This document shows, piece after piece, positions 18,396-28,313 of a stretch of 64,000 nucleotides of DNA (position 1 is the stretch's first letter; each line of letters starts with the position of its first letter). Made by a program: the position numbers and the translations under genes. This DNA comes from JBAXTE01 sp037130365. Its GTDB lineage: Bacteria; Bacteroidota; Bacteroidia; Bacteroidales; WCHB1-69. A model generated the notes under the pieces. It searched no databases and was not told the DNA's origin. It worked only from the letters and a program-made list of their open reading frames with translations. The DNA lies in the NCBI GenBank assembly GCA_037130365.1, contig JBAXTE010000022.1, forward strand, positions 1 to 64,000. The letters run 5' to 3'.

Positions 18396-19172
18396 CTAAA
18401 TATCAAATCTTAGGTGCTTTACTGTTAACCCCTCATTAATAAGCTGTTTTAAGGAGTCTATCCCTATAAGCAAATGGTTCTCCACAAAATTTTCAGTAAC
18501 CAAATGGTCGCTTTTTTCCGTTTTTACACCGTCTGAAATCATTGGTTGATCAGAAACTAATAATAGAGCACCTGTAGGAATTTGGTTGGCAAATCCTGTA
18601 ATAAACAAAGTCGCTGTTTCCATATCGATGGCCATAGCTCTAATTTTTCGGAGGTAATCCTTAAATGTTTCGTCATGTTCCCACACTCTTCGGTTGGTTG
18701 TGTAAACGGTGCCTGTCCAATAATCTAAAGCATGTTCTCTAATCGTGGTTGAAATTGCTTTTTGCATACTAAATGCAGGTAAGGCTGGGACTTCTGGAGG
18801 AAAATAATCATTGGATGTACCTTCACCTCTTATTGCCGCAATTGGCAATATTAAATCACCAAGATTATTTTTTACTTTGAGTCCACCACATTTTCCTAAA
18901 AACAATACTGCTTTTGGTGATATTGCCGACAGTAAATCCATTACCGTTGCTGCATTTGCACTACCCATCGAAAAATCAATAATCGTAATATTATCACAAG
19001 AAGCCGATGGCATTGCCTTATCTTCACCACGTATAGGTACATTATTCCACTTTGCAAAAAGTTCAACATAATGCTTGAAGTTTGTTAGAATTATATATTC
19101 TCCGAACTCTTCTACTGGAGTCCCAGTATATCTAGGAAGCCAATTGTTAACTATTTCTTTCTTGGTAATCAT
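18396..19172 (-). CDS. amn: AMP nucleosidase
   Basis: Hydrolyses AMP to adenine and ribose 5-phosphate in purine turnover. The 258-residue protein is the short form seen in Bacteroidota, a PNP/UDP phosphorylase fold: NITIIDFSMGSANAATVMDLL, VLFLGKCGGLK, GDLILPIAAIRGEGTSNDYFPPEVPALPAF, AMAIDMETATLFITGF (the DMET/catalytic segment) and LLLVSDQPM. It reads toward holA. The gene at 19618 diverges from it, an arrangement I believe to be common around holA in the phylum. Confidence 0.9.
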   Translation of the reverse strand: MITKKEIVNNWLPRYTGTPVEEFGEYIILTNFKHYVELFAKWNNVPIRGEDKAMPSASCDNITIIDFSMGSANAATVMDLLSAISPKAVLFLGKCGGLKVKNNLGDLILPIAAIRGEGTSNDYFPPEVPALPAFSMQKAISTTIREHALDYWTGTVYTTNRRVWEHDETFKDYLRKIRAMAIDMETATLFITGFANQIPTGALLLVSDQPMISDGVKTEKSDHLVTENFVENHLLIGIDSLKQLINEGLTVKHLRFDI

Positions 19173-19617
19173 CTCATTACGTATTTATTTTGACCAATTA
19201 TCTTTGTTTTTATTATTGGTAGTATTCCTATTACCAAATTGTTTTTTGCTTATTACTAAAATCTATAATTTGTCATGACAAACAAAAAAACATTTGAATA
19301 ATTTGAAAAATGTTTTTAATATTTGATTTTACACATCAATTTATTCTCTACAAAAATAGTGTTTTTATACAAACAATCAGCACAAATTTGCTATTTGTCA
19401 TATTCTAGGTTATGCTTGACTTCTAAAAAATTATTTAATCTCCTTTTTTTTAATGCATTCTGGATTATATTCGTTCGTTTTGTGTTCTATCAAAATCTGC
19501 TTTATTCAAATTGCTATACGGATGATTAGTCTAGTGATATTTTCAAATTTTGAGTTTCTGTTATAATTGAATAAGTCCATTTTTTGCAATATCAATATTA
19601 ATTACGATATTTGTATA
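19173..19617. other. Divergent promoter region, no gene seen
   Basis: About 445 AT-rich bases separate amn (minus) from the HsdR_N-like gene (plus). Short open frames here (for example at 19323-19529) have no protein-like pattern. Promoters for both sides must lie here, but no clean TTG/TAnnTTTG pair is visible. Confidence 0.5.
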
Positions 19618-20094
19618 ATGGAAATACTCAATTTGCCTAAAGTTGAATTCAAATTACGAAATATTGGAGATTCTAAAACTGAAATTTTTGATTCGTTTCG
19701 TAAAAAGTTTGTAGTGCTCACCCCCGAAGAATGGGTGAGACAACATTTTGCACACTTTTTAATCAACCAAATTGGAGTTCCATTGGGATTGATTGCGCTT
19801 GAAAAAAAAATTTTGATGAACAGTCTCACTCGAAGGTTTGATATTGTAGTGTATTCTAGAGATGTAAATCCATTGCTAATAATTGAATGTAAGTCTACGG
19901 CTGTGCAAATTTCTCAAGAAGTTTTTAATCAAGCAGCTCGATATAATACGGTTCTTAAAGCACCCTATTTAGTGGTTACAAACGGACATGTACATCACGC
20001 ATGTAAAATTGATTTTGAAAATTTGAACATTAATTTCTTAAATTCATTACCTTTATATTCTGAAATGATTAATAATAATTCCGCTATAATATGA
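19618..20094 (+). CDS. Stand-alone HsdR N-terminal-like (type I restriction enzyme R protein N-terminus) protein
   Basis: A 158-residue protein matching only the nuclease-like N-terminal domain of HsdR: VRQHFAHFLINQIGVPLGLIALEKKI, then RFDIVVYSRDVNPLLIIECKSTAV, with D and E-x-K in the PD-(D/E)xK arrangement, then YNTVLKAPYLVVTNGHVH. There is no helicase part and no modification gene nearby, so it is probably a housekeeping protein of unknown function rather than a restriction enzyme. I chose ATG 19618 over an upstream ATG at 19567 because the similarity begins at MEILNLPKVEF. The stop overlaps the next ATG (ATGA). Confidence 0.8.
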   Translation: MEILNLPKVEFKLRNIGDSKTEIFDSFRKKFVVLTPEEWVRQHFAHFLINQIGVPLGLIALEKKILMNSLTRRFDIVVYSRDVNPLLIIECKSTAVQISQEVFNQAARYNTVLKAPYLVVTNGHVHHACKIDFENLNINFLNSLPLYSEMINNNSAII

Positions 20095-22838
20095 AACATT
20101 TTTATTGGTTACTTTTCACTTCACTTTTTATGATAAATGGAGTTTTTGGTCAAGTCCCTCCAAGCCAGCAATTGGTGTTGAAGGTAAAAGATCAATATCG
20201 CTCATATTGTGATATTTATAAGATAAATATTCCTGGATTTCAACTGTTTGAAACCAACTTTCAACTACTACAGTTGCATAAAATATTTCCAAATATCGCG
20301 AAACCAAAAATGGTCGTCAATAAATTTGGCGATACATTAATAGATTTAAGCTTGATTTATGAAGTAAATTTTCAAAATACAAATTTAAATAAACAGCAAG
20401 TTTGTAATCAACTTAATAATTCTGGGTGGTTTGAATATGTAGAACCAAAAAACACGCACTTTCCTCTGTTTGTGCCCGATGATGCAAATATTTTAAATCA
20501 GTATTATCTAAACAAAATTCATGCATACGAAGGTTGGGATGTTTCTAAGGGAGATAGTACAATTATAATAGGAATTTCTGATACTGGTTTCGATTTTACA
20601 CATTTAGATTTATCGGGCTCAGTGGCGTATAATCTTAACGACACGATTGATGGTATTGATAATGATAACGATGGGTATATTGATAATTACCGCGGATGGG
20701 ATTTAGGAGCAAACGATAATAATCCTCAGATTACCTCAGGAAACCATGGATTGTTTGTCTCTGCAATTGCTGGTGCTCGTGCGAACAACTCAATTGGGAT
20801 GGCTGGTGTTGGTTTTAACTCTAAAATATTGCCCTTAAAAATAACTAATAGCAGTGAACTAATTACACAAGGTTATGAATCAATTGTTTACGGGGCAACT
20901 CATGGTTGCAGCGTGATTAATTGCTCATGGGGAGGACAAGTTACCGATGGTAAATTTGGCGAAGATGTGGTTAATTTTGCTTCGATTAATTGCAATACCC
21001 TGATTGTTGCTGCATGTGGAAACGACGGAACAATTTTGCCATTTTGGCCAGCTTCGTATCCAAATGTATTAAGTGTAAGTTCTACCGATAATGTTGATGT
21101 TAGATCTGATTTTTCAAGTTTTGGATGGAATGTCGATATCGCTGCTCCGGGTAGCAATATCTATTCTGCTATACAAGGAAATGGCTATACTTATTCTGCC
21201 GGAACTTCTTTTTCTGCTCCAATGGTATCAGCTTGTGCAGCGATTGTGAAATCTTATTTCCCAACCCTTTCTGCTTTGCAAATTGCTGAACGACTTAAAG
21301 TTACTTCAGATAATATTGATACAGTTTTGTTAAATGCAACTTATGTTGGAAAGCTTGGTAAAGGCAGATTGAATCTGTATAGAGCTCTTACCGATCTCGA
21401 TAGACCATCCATTCGGTACGATAATCCAAATTTTTCAAAAAATTATCCGTTGGTGAATGATACTATTTCATTTTATGCAAACTTCAAAAACTATTTATCA
21501 GCCACTCAAAATCTCAGAATTGTGATGTCTGTGGTGCAAGGCAATGCGTATATTCTTGATTCAGCAATAACAGTTCCTTCACTTTCTGCTTTTCAATCTT
21601 TTAATAATCAATCAAATCCGTTTAGATTTATTCTAGAAAATAATCCACCAAATAGTGAACTGGTTTTTAAACTTTCATATTTTGATACCGATTATCGTGG
21701 ATATGAATATGTGAAATTGTACGCAAATAAATCCTATATTTCGATAGATACCAATAATATATCAACTACTTTAACTGGAAATAGCCGTTTGGGATTCCCT
21801 GATAATCTTTTTGAACAAGGGGAGGGTTTTAATTATTTACAGACCAATCAGATGTTTTATGTGGGTGGACTTATCTTGGGGAAAAATTCTGATTTTGTGT
21901 CTGATAATATCTATGGCGATGTTGATTACGATACAGATTTTCAGAACGTTGTACTTCCGTTAAGAGTCTTACCTTCAGTAGTTTCTGATTTAGATGCAAA
22001 AACTGTATATAACGACGATGGGGCAGGAGCGAATAAAATGAATATTCAGGTTACACACAATATTTATGCTTGGAATCAAATTGGACTAGAGGACTTTATT
22101 GTTCATTCATTTACATTGAAAAATATTGGAACTGCTTCTCAACTGGGAATGTATGCAGGATTGTTTATCGATTGGGATATTTATTTGTCTTCATACAACA
22201 AAGCAAATTATTTATCAAGCTCCAAAATGATGTATGTTTGGAGTCCAATGGGTGGAAAATTTGGCGGTGTTGCTACTTTATCTGATTTTCCAACCAATAA
22301 ATATGCATTTGATAATGATGGAAGTAATTTGAGTTTAAAAATAAATAATGGATTCAGTAATATCGAAAAATATACTGCACTCACATCCAACCGTGATTCT
22401 GCTGGTTGTTCGGGTAATGGCAGTGATATTTCAACGTTATTAAGTTACGGACCAATAAATTTGTTGCCCAATGATACCATTACTTTAAATTTTGTAGTAA
22501 TGGCGGGCAATTCACCTCAATCGCTAATAAATTCAACAGCTGCTGCTTATCAAAAAATGAATCCAGATTTTAGTGGAGTTTTTGGTGTAAATAATTCTGA
22601 ATCGATAGTGCAACTTTCTCCAAACCCAGTTAAAAATGAGCTTTTTGTAAAATCTACAGCCTCAATATCTGCTGTCGAATGTTATGATATTCTTGGAAAT
22701 TTGTGCGTAATAACCCCAATTTCTATTAATCAAAATAGTTGTTCTGTAAATGTCTCATTATTCAAAAATGGATTATATGTAGTCAAAGTAATTACTCCAA
22801 ATGGAAATTATTTTCAAAAAATTATTGTAAATCATTAA
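20091..22838 (+). CDS. Secreted S8 (subtilisin-like) serine peptidase with T9SS sorting domain
   Basis: A 915-residue exported protease: signal peptide (WLLFTSLFMINGVFG), a propeptide-like region, a subtilase domain with the full triad D164 (GISDTGFDF), H219 (GNHGLFVSA) and S373 (SAGTSFSAP) plus the oxyanion Asn region AACGND, then beta-rich domains, and a C-terminal type A sorting domain (LSPNPVKNELFVKS ... GLYVVKVITPNG..FQKIIVNH). It is expected to be exported by Sec, carried across the outer membrane by the type IX system and anchored or released. Translationally coupled to the preceding HsdR_N-like gene by ATGA, although no functional link is evident. Confidence 0.93.
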   Translation: MKHFYWLLFTSLFMINGVFGQVPPSQQLVLKVKDQYRSYCDIYKINIPGFQLFETNFQLLQLHKIFPNIAKPKMVVNKFGDTLIDLSLIYEVNFQNTNLNKQQVCNQLNNSGWFEYVEPKNTHFPLFVPDDANILNQYYLNKIHAYEGWDVSKGDSTIIIGISDTGFDFTHLDLSGSVAYNLNDTIDGIDNDNDGYIDNYRGWDLGANDNNPQITSGNHGLFVSAIAGARANNSIGMAGVGFNSKILPLKITNSSELITQGYESIVYGATHGCSVINCSWGGQVTDGKFGEDVVNFASINCNTLIVAACGNDGTILPFWPASYPNVLSVSSTDNVDVRSDFSSFGWNVDIAAPGSNIYSAIQGNGYTYSAGTSFSAPMVSACAAIVKSYFPTLSALQIAERLKVTSDNIDTVLLNATYVGKLGKGRLNLYRALTDLDRPSIRYDNPNFSKNYPLVNDTISFYANFKNYLSATQNLRIVMSVVQGNAYILDSAITVPSLSAFQSFNNQSNPFRFILENNPPNSELVFKLSYFDTDYRGYEYVKLYANKSYISIDTNNISTTLTGNSRLGFPDNLFEQGEGFNYLQTNQMFYVGGLILGKNSDFVSDNIYGDVDYDTDFQNVVLPLRVLPSVVSDLDAKTVYNDDGAGANKMNIQVTHNIYAWNQIGLEDFIVHSFTLKNIGTASQLGMYAGLFIDWDIYLSSYNKANYLSSSKMMYVWSPMGGKFGGVATLSDFPTNKYAFDNDGSNLSLKINNGFSNIEKYTALTSNRDSAGCSGNGSDISTLLSYGPINLLPNDTITLNFVVMAGNSPQSLINSTAAAYQKMNPDFSGVFGVNNSESIVQLSPNPVKNELFVKSTASISAVECYDILGNLCVITPISINQNSCSVNVSLFKNGLYVVKVITPNGNYFQKIIVNH

Positions 22839-22868
22839 TTCAAATTATCAAAAATAACCAGCTCAGAT

Positions 22869-24137
22869 ATGATTATACCAGAATTTGAACTTCCTAGTTT
22901 TATGACCAACTTCGTCTTGGTTACCGTCTTTTCGCTAATAATTGGATTATCACAACGTAGGTTACAGGACGCTCACGAAGCGGCCTTATCTTTTGGTACC
23001 GACCGCACATTTACTTTTATTGGGATGTTGGGGTACATTTTATATATCATCAGACCACAAGACCAATTGCTTTTTATTGTAGGTTTTGTCATAATCTCAC
23101 TTTTTTTGATGCTGTTCTATTTTTACAAAATGCAACAATCAAAAAGCTATGGATTAACCTCGATTGTAATATCATTAATCACCTATAGTCTAGGACTATT
23201 ACTTGTTACTCAACCATTTTGGTTTTTTCTGCTAATTGTAGCTGTCGTGCTTATTTTTACAGAATTGAAGGAATCCTTTATGACTGTTTCTAAGCGTTTT
23301 AACAAAGATGAATTCTTGACTTTAGCTAAGTTTATTGTAATGGCTGGAGTTATTTTGCCAATTGTTCCAAACACTCCTTTTGTTTCATATTTGAGTCTTA
23401 CTCCGTATAAAATTTGGATGGCTGTTGTGGTAATATCTTCAATTTCGTATATCAGTTATTTACTTAAGAAATTTGTCTTTCCCGATTCTGGAGTTATGCT
23501 CACAGGTATTTTAGGCGGATTATATAGTAGTACAGCTACTACTTTTATTCTAGCTCGTAAAATGAAAGAATGTCAAGGAGAAACATCTCAATTTGTTGCC
23601 GCTATTATAATGGCTACCTCTATGATGTACTTGAGAATATTAGTGCTAATATTAATTTTTAATCAAGGATTATTTGATGTTGTTTGGATGTGGTTTTTGT
23701 TTATGTTTGCGATCTCTGCATCCATCAGCTTATTAATTCGATTAAAATTCCGTAAGCTAGCCATAAATAATCAATCAACCGGAGACGATAAAAACCCACT
23801 AGAGTTTAAAATTGCTATTTTATTTACCATTTTATTTGTTGCATTTACCTTTATAACCCACTTTACAATACAATATTTAGGTTCAAATGGTTTGCAAATT
23901 TTATCTCTTGTGGTTGGGGTTTCAGATATTGACCCATTTTTGTTAAATCTTTTTCAAGGACATTACGATGTTTCGCTAACTGTTATCGCAATTGCATCGT
24001 TCCAAGCAATTATTAGTAACAATGTATTAAAAGCACTGTATGCTTTTTGGCTCTCTGGAATGAAAAGTAAATCGCTAATCTTGGGTTCTTTTGCACTTAT
24101 AATACTTGCAAATGTGTTGATACTCTTTCTGTTATAA
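22869..24137 (+). CDS. MgtC/SapB family protein with DUF4010 C-terminus
   Basis: A polytopic inner-membrane protein of 422 residues. The N-terminal third has the MgtC-like pattern SLIIGLSQRRLQDAHEAALSFGTDRTFTFIGMLGYIL; the C-terminal part has the DUF4010 pattern (FPDSGVMLTGILGGLYSSTATTFILARK, then VVGVSDIDPFLLNLFQG). About eleven to twelve hydrophobic segments can be counted. The family is poorly defined; transport or ion homeostasis is assumed. It follows the protease by 30 bases and may be co-transcribed. Confidence 0.85.
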   Translation: MIIPEFELPSFMTNFVLVTVFSLIIGLSQRRLQDAHEAALSFGTDRTFTFIGMLGYILYIIRPQDQLLFIVGFVIISLFLMLFYFYKMQQSKSYGLTSIVISLITYSLGLLLVTQPFWFFLLIVAVVLIFTELKESFMTVSKRFNKDEFLTLAKFIVMAGVILPIVPNTPFVSYLSLTPYKIWMAVVVISSISYISYLLKKFVFPDSGVMLTGILGGLYSSTATTFILARKMKECQGETSQFVAAIIMATSMMYLRILVLILIFNQGLFDVVWMWFLFMFAISASISLLIRLKFRKLAINNQSTGDDKNPLEFKIAILFTILFVAFTFITHFTIQYLGSNGLQILSLVVGVSDIDPFLLNLFQGHYDVSLTVIAIASFQAIISNNVLKALYAFWLSGMKSKSLILGSFALIILANVLILFLL

Positions 24138-24209
24138 TTACTTATATAAGATTGATTAGTGATTTTATTAAATGATGAATGATTTTATTAAATCATCAAT
24201 AATCATTTG

Positions 24210-26264
24210 CTAAAAAAGAGTAACTCGATCATATTTCAACAAAATTTGCTCATTTGAACCGGTAGTTGCTCCCCAAATTTGATAGAAATACACTCCAAAT
24301 TCAACTCTTTGAGAACCATATTTCCCATCCCAGCCTATATTCCAATCTGAAGTAACAAATATTTGTTCGCCCCACCGATTAAAAATAATCATTTTGTAAT
24401 TGGGTATTGCTGCGCCTACAGGTTTGAAAGAATCGTTTAAACCATCTTTGTTAGGACTAAATGAATTAGCAATCCACCAATCGCAGAATCCTTGTGCCAC
24501 AAAAATACTATCGGAATAGCTGCATTGTCCATTAATTATGGTTAATGCATAAGTGTTTGATTGATCAATAGTTATATAGCTATTTAAATTTCCATTAGAC
24601 CAATAATAATCTAAATTTTGATTAGGAACTCCAATAGAAATAGGATTTTGTTCGCAAACTAAAGTGTCTAATCCTAAACTAAAATGTGGAATTGTATCAA
24701 CATATACAGTTACAGTATCTCGAGCAGTTCCGCAATTGTTTGTGATTGAAGCAAAATATTTAGTGGTTTCTGTAGGTTGCACAATTGGCGCTTGACCGGT
24801 TAAATCAACCCAAAATAATTCGCCAGGACCAGAGCCAAATAATAATACATCATTGCCCTCACAAATTGTGGTGTCGGGTCTTACCGATATGTTTATGTAT
24901 GATTTTATTACCGTTATAGTATCTGATTCTGAGTCGTTACAAATGTCTGTAGCATTGATTATAAACGTGCTTATACTATCCACGGGCATCAATGTTTGTG
25001 AAAGGTTTGTTGCTCCATTGCTCCAAGTAAATTGGTGAGGAAGAAATCCGTCGATGAGTGTAGCTGTAAGGTTAGCACTATCACCATCGCATACTAATGT
25101 GTCTCCAACTAAAGTAAGCTTAAGTGAATCTCTGTTGATGATATTAATGGTGACCGTGTCGAAAATATCATAACATATAGAGGTTTTTATAATGAATTTT
25201 ATGTTTTCTATACCTTCCGAAATATTATCCATAATTGGATGAATATTTATAAACGTGGAATCTTGATTAGCTGGGACAATAATATAGTCATAATTGCTCG
25301 GAGTTAATATATAATCTGTATTTCTAGTAGCAGTTCCAGTTACTTGATAATCGAGCCAATAATCGGAGGTAGGAGTGAACGGAAGTTTGATTTTTAAATT
25401 TGCATCACTACATCCTTCAATAGCATTTCCTGGACTTATTTCTGTTTGAAAGTTTGGAGAAATAGTTACCCGAGGACTGCTAAAACTGTTGGCTTCTAAA
25501 AAAACTCCAGAATCATAAACTGCATCTCCAACATCTCCAATAGCTAACTTTATATGATATTGAGTACAAGGTGTAACTCGAGCCCAAGCTGTAAGGATTA
25601 TAGTTTTTCCGCCAAAAACTAAACTTGAGCTAGAAGCATTGTTAATGTAATAGGAAGTGTTTGTATGGTCATTAATATTGTCGATGGCAACGGGAGTGTT
25701 AGTGCCAGGAATCAGCGCAATATTCTTATTGGTATAACTGCCTCCAGCAGGGTTAATACCTGATATAAAAAACCCAAATATATCGTTAACCCCAAAGCCT
25801 ACAAAATTTGGATACTCCTCACTTGCAAAAATATAACGAAACCTCACAGTGTCTGATTCAGGAATAAAATCAAATTCTAAAACGGAAGCATCTTTAACCA
25901 CAGCATCAGCAATGGCCGCTAATTGTGGGTCAGAACCTTGTGAATTATCCGTACTTGCAAATGAAGTTGCATTACCACTCACTGCAGTTGCAAGTCCTGT
26001 ACTTAAAATAATCCCACTCGAAAATGGCAAAGATGCAGATGTAGAAGTGAATTTTCCAATTGCTGCATTTGAGCCATGGTATTGAATATTGCTTGCTGTT
26101 ACACCCACACCAATTAGCACATTCTGAACAGCAGAATTTGGAGTAATTGAGGTAACAGAAATCTGAGCTGAAATAGTAATATTCCAGATTGAAAAAATAA
26201 AAAATAGTAAGATGAGCGTAATTCGTTTATTCATGAGTAATAATATTATTTTTTTCATCACCAT
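24210..26264 (-). CDS. Secreted choice-of-anchor L protein with gliding-associated (type B) C-terminal domain
   Basis: A 684-residue exported protein: signal peptide (ITLILLFFIFSIWNITISAQ), a choice-of-anchor L domain (about residues 40-260: GIILSTGLATA, DASVLEFDFIPESDTVRFRYIFASEEYPNFVGFGVNDIFGFFISG), Ig-like/PKD-like segments with repeated acidic-Cys patterns (DTLVCDGDSANLTATL, DTTICEGNDVLLFG, DTLVCEQNPISIG), and a C-terminal gliding motility-associated domain (NSFSPNKDGLNDSFKPVG ... MIIFNRWGEQIF ... GWDGKYG). Likely transported by the type IX system to the surface. Starts at residues 3 or 11 are possible alternatives. The gene converges with the MgtC gene. Confidence 0.92.
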   Translation of the reverse strand: MVMKKIILLLMNKRITLILLFFIFSIWNITISAQISVTSITPNSAVQNVLIGVGVTASNIQYHGSNAAIGKFTSTSASLPFSSGIILSTGLATAVSGNATSFASTDNSQGSDPQLAAIADAVVKDASVLEFDFIPESDTVRFRYIFASEEYPNFVGFGVNDIFGFFISGINPAGGSYTNKNIALIPGTNTPVAIDNINDHTNTSYYINNASSSSLVFGGKTIILTAWARVTPCTQYHIKLAIGDVGDAVYDSGVFLEANSFSSPRVTISPNFQTEISPGNAIEGCSDANLKIKLPFTPTSDYWLDYQVTGTATRNTDYILTPSNYDYIIVPANQDSTFINIHPIMDNISEGIENIKFIIKTSICYDIFDTVTINIINRDSLKLTLVGDTLVCDGDSANLTATLIDGFLPHQFTWSNGATNLSQTLMPVDSISTFIINATDICNDSESDTITVIKSYINISVRPDTTICEGNDVLLFGSGPGELFWVDLTGQAPIVQPTETTKYFASITNNCGTARDTVTVYVDTIPHFSLGLDTLVCEQNPISIGVPNQNLDYYWSNGNLNSYITIDQSNTYALTIINGQCSYSDSIFVAQGFCDWWIANSFSPNKDGLNDSFKPVGAAIPNYKMIIFNRWGEQIFVTSDWNIGWDGKYGSQRVEFGVYFYQIWGATTGSNEQILLKYDRVTLF

Positions 26265-26356
26265 TTTAAAGACAGTTTCTTTTAAAAAATGGTTGTTCCA
26301 TTCCTAAACTATATTTCTTGGTTTTGCAAAAATAATACTTTTTTGCTAGAAACTAT

Positions 26357-26428
26357 CTAAATCCTGTTAGATTTAGTAAAAGTGGATTTGTTAATACTAA
26401 TAAAGGTTTTAGAAAACTAAAACCTTTA
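26357..26428. promoter_or_regulatory. Two palindromes in the integrase upstream region
   Basis: CTAAATC/GATTTAG (26357-26363, 26370-26376) and a perfect 12-base-arm hairpin TAAAGGTTTTAG/CTAAAACCTTTA with a 4-base loop (26401-26428). They are followed by two similar direct repeats beginning GGGTAAT (about 26468 and 26540) and a doubled GGTGTGCAAA/T (26565-26583). No gene lies between 26265 and 26631. The dense repeats next to a tyrosine recombinase suggest recombinase or accessory-protein binding sites, and possibly one end of the island. Confidence 0.5.
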
Positions 26429-26599
26429 TCTTTGTCGGGGTAAGAACCCGATTTTGTTACATTTTAGGGTAATCTTTGGGTAGTTTGAAATATGTGTAAA
26501 ACATTATAAAACTGAGTTTTAAGGGATAAATATATTTGGGGTAATTTTTAGTTAATGTAAAAAAGGTGTGCAAATGGTGTGCAATATTTAAAAATAGTG

Positions 26600-26607
26600 T
26601 ACCTTTG
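26600..26607 (+). promoter_or_regulatory. Candidate -7 promoter box of the integrase
   Basis: TACCTTTG matches TAnnTTTG and lies 24 bases before ATG 26632. Transcription from here would exclude the upstream ATG at 26566, supporting the chosen start. Confidence 0.45.
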
Positions 26608-26631
26608 ACCTTGTCAAATATACATAAAAAT

Positions 26632-27909
26632 ATGGAAGCAAAAGCAGTAGTATATAAAAAATCAATAATAATTTATTATAAAAAAAACAAAGATACACTT
26701 CGTTTTCCAACTGGAATAACCAAAATTCCAAGTGACATATACTACTTTAAAGAAGGCAGATTAACACCTAAAAACACAAATTATAAAAGCAAAAATGAAT
26801 TAATTTTATCGATATTGCAACCAATAAACGAATTTATTTTGAAATATAAACTTGCAAATGCTAAAGATCCTTCTGTTGCAGTTATAAAAGAATTTCTAGC
26901 AAATAAATCAGAAAAAGTTGAAGTTATTGAAAGTAAAGTTGAGCAAAATCAACTATCTTTTGAGGTGTTTTATAATAAAATGTTTGATGAAAAAAAACTT
27001 GAAGCAATTCAACCTTCAAGTCTAAAAGACTATAAAAGCACATTGAATTCACTTCTTCTATATCAACATATTAAAAGTAAAAAAAAACTGACTTTGGAAA
27101 ATATTAACTCAGCAGACTTCTTGAAAAAGTTTGAGAAATTTCTATCAGAAAAACAAACTGATAAAGACGGAAAGTCGCTGGAGAATTTTAAAACGGTTGG
27201 GGGATTAAATGTAAACACTGTAAAAAAAAGAATTAGTACAACCACCACATTCTTGAGATATTGCCACAAAAGCAAAGAAATTGATTTTTCTATATCTCCA
27301 GGAGTGGATATGTTTAAAACACAACTAAAAAAATTCCGCCCAACTCTTACTATTATAACCAAGGAGGAACAACAACAACTTTTAGCTTTAAATCTTCAAG
27401 GTGATGAAGAAAAATTAAGGGATATTTTAATCTTTTTATGTTTGACGGGGCTCAGGTATTCAGACCTTCTCACTTTACATAAAGATTTTATTCGTGGTGG
27501 GTATATAATAAAAGAAGCACAAAAAACAGGAATCCAATTTAAAATTCCATTGACAAAAAAAGCAACTGAATTAATCAAAAAGTACAATTGTAATTTCAAT
27601 ATTTTTTCAACACAACAATTCAATTTAAACATTAAAGAATTGCTAAAAGAACATAATATTTGTACAGAAATAATTAATATTAAGAATAAGGTATATTCAA
27701 CAACAGTATATACACAAAAGGTTAAATATAAGGAGATTGGAACTCACACTGGCAGGAGGAGTTTTGTTGCAAATTGTATTATAAATGGTTTCCCAATTCC
27801 TGAAATAATGGGGTTCACAGGACACTCTCAGTTAAGTAGCTTTCAATGCTATGTTGACCAATTTCAAGTTTCAAAAAATGAGCTTGAAAAAATTCAAGCT
27901 CTGGACTAA
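26632..27909 (+). CDS. Tyrosine-type site-specific recombinase (phage integrase family)
   Basis: A 425-residue integrase of the Bacteroidota mobile-element type: an N-terminal arm-binding domain, a core-binding SAM-like domain (SFEVFYNKMFDE...SLKDYKSTLNSLL), and a catalytic domain with all key residues: R275 (CLTGLRYSDLL), H372-x-x-R375 (HTGR), H398 (TGHSQLSSF) and the nucleophile Y407 (CYVDQF). Start chosen at 26632 because the family N-terminus (KAVVYKKSIIIYYKKNKDTLRFPTGI) begins there. It stands at the left edge of the accessory region and probably moved it. Its stop overlaps the end of the convergent small gene. Confidence 0.93.
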   Translation: MEAKAVVYKKSIIIYYKKNKDTLRFPTGITKIPSDIYYFKEGRLTPKNTNYKSKNELILSILQPINEFILKYKLANAKDPSVAVIKEFLANKSEKVEVIESKVEQNQLSFEVFYNKMFDEKKLEAIQPSSLKDYKSTLNSLLLYQHIKSKKKLTLENINSADFLKKFEKFLSEKQTDKDGKSLENFKTVGGLNVNTVKKRISTTTTFLRYCHKSKEIDFSISPGVDMFKTQLKKFRPTLTIITKEEQQQLLALNLQGDEEKLRDILIFLCLTGLRYSDLLTLHKDFIRGGYIIKEAQKTGIQFKIPLTKKATELIKKYNCNFNIFSTQQFNLNIKELLKEHNICTEIINIKNKVYSTTVYTQKVKYKEIGTHTGRRSFVANCIINGFPIPEIMGFTGHSQLSSFQCYVDQFQVSKNELEKIQALD

Positions 27910-28313
27910 CCTGCTCTATTAAAATATTCTGGTTTAAATAGATATGGGTTTTCCGATTTGAGTTCTTTTAATTTCTTCATAAACTCAATTACATTTTTCT
28001 TTTTATATTGCTTAAACTTTCCAATTTTACCTTCTTCTTTGAGTTCAATTTCTTTGTAGAGTTTAACGTTTTTTCTGTACAACCAGAATGTTTTTGAAGA
28101 GATGCCGTATTTTAGTAGTACATCTTTAATAGTCCAGCATCCTTCTAGATCCTTTTTTAAGTCTAGTTTTTCCTTATTCAAATCATTAATGAGTTGTGGC
28201 TCATTTTTCAGCACCCAGGATATTACTCCTTTAAATTCCGAGAGGTAATTTTGCATGTTGTTAAATTTATTATTTATGCATTCTAGTTCATCGTAAATAT
28301 TAATATTTTCCAT
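27906..28313 (-). CDS. Small HTH-like accessory protein of the mobile element
   Basis: A 135-residue protein: an acidic helical N-terminal half (possible coiled coil, residues 10-55), then a winged-helix/excisionase-like pattern WTIKDVLLKYGISSKTFWLYRKN followed by a basic tail (KFKQYKKKNVIEFMKKLKEL). It converges on the integrase and overlaps its end by four bases, so it is likely a directionality or regulatory factor for the element. The DNA-binding assignment rests on pattern only. Confidence 0.6.
   Translation of the reverse strand: MENINIYDELECINNKFNNMQNYLSEFKGVISWVLKNEPQLINDLNKEKLDLKKDLEGCWTIKDVLLKYGISSKTFWLYRKNVKLYKEIELKEEGKIGKFKQYKKKNVIEFMKKLKELKSENPYLFKPEYFNRAG

Noticed and set aside
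24138..24209. Repeated GATTTTATTAAAT units between two convergent genes as a possible regulatory site
   Set aside because: The position and inverted arrangement fit a simple bidirectional terminator; nothing more specific is shown.
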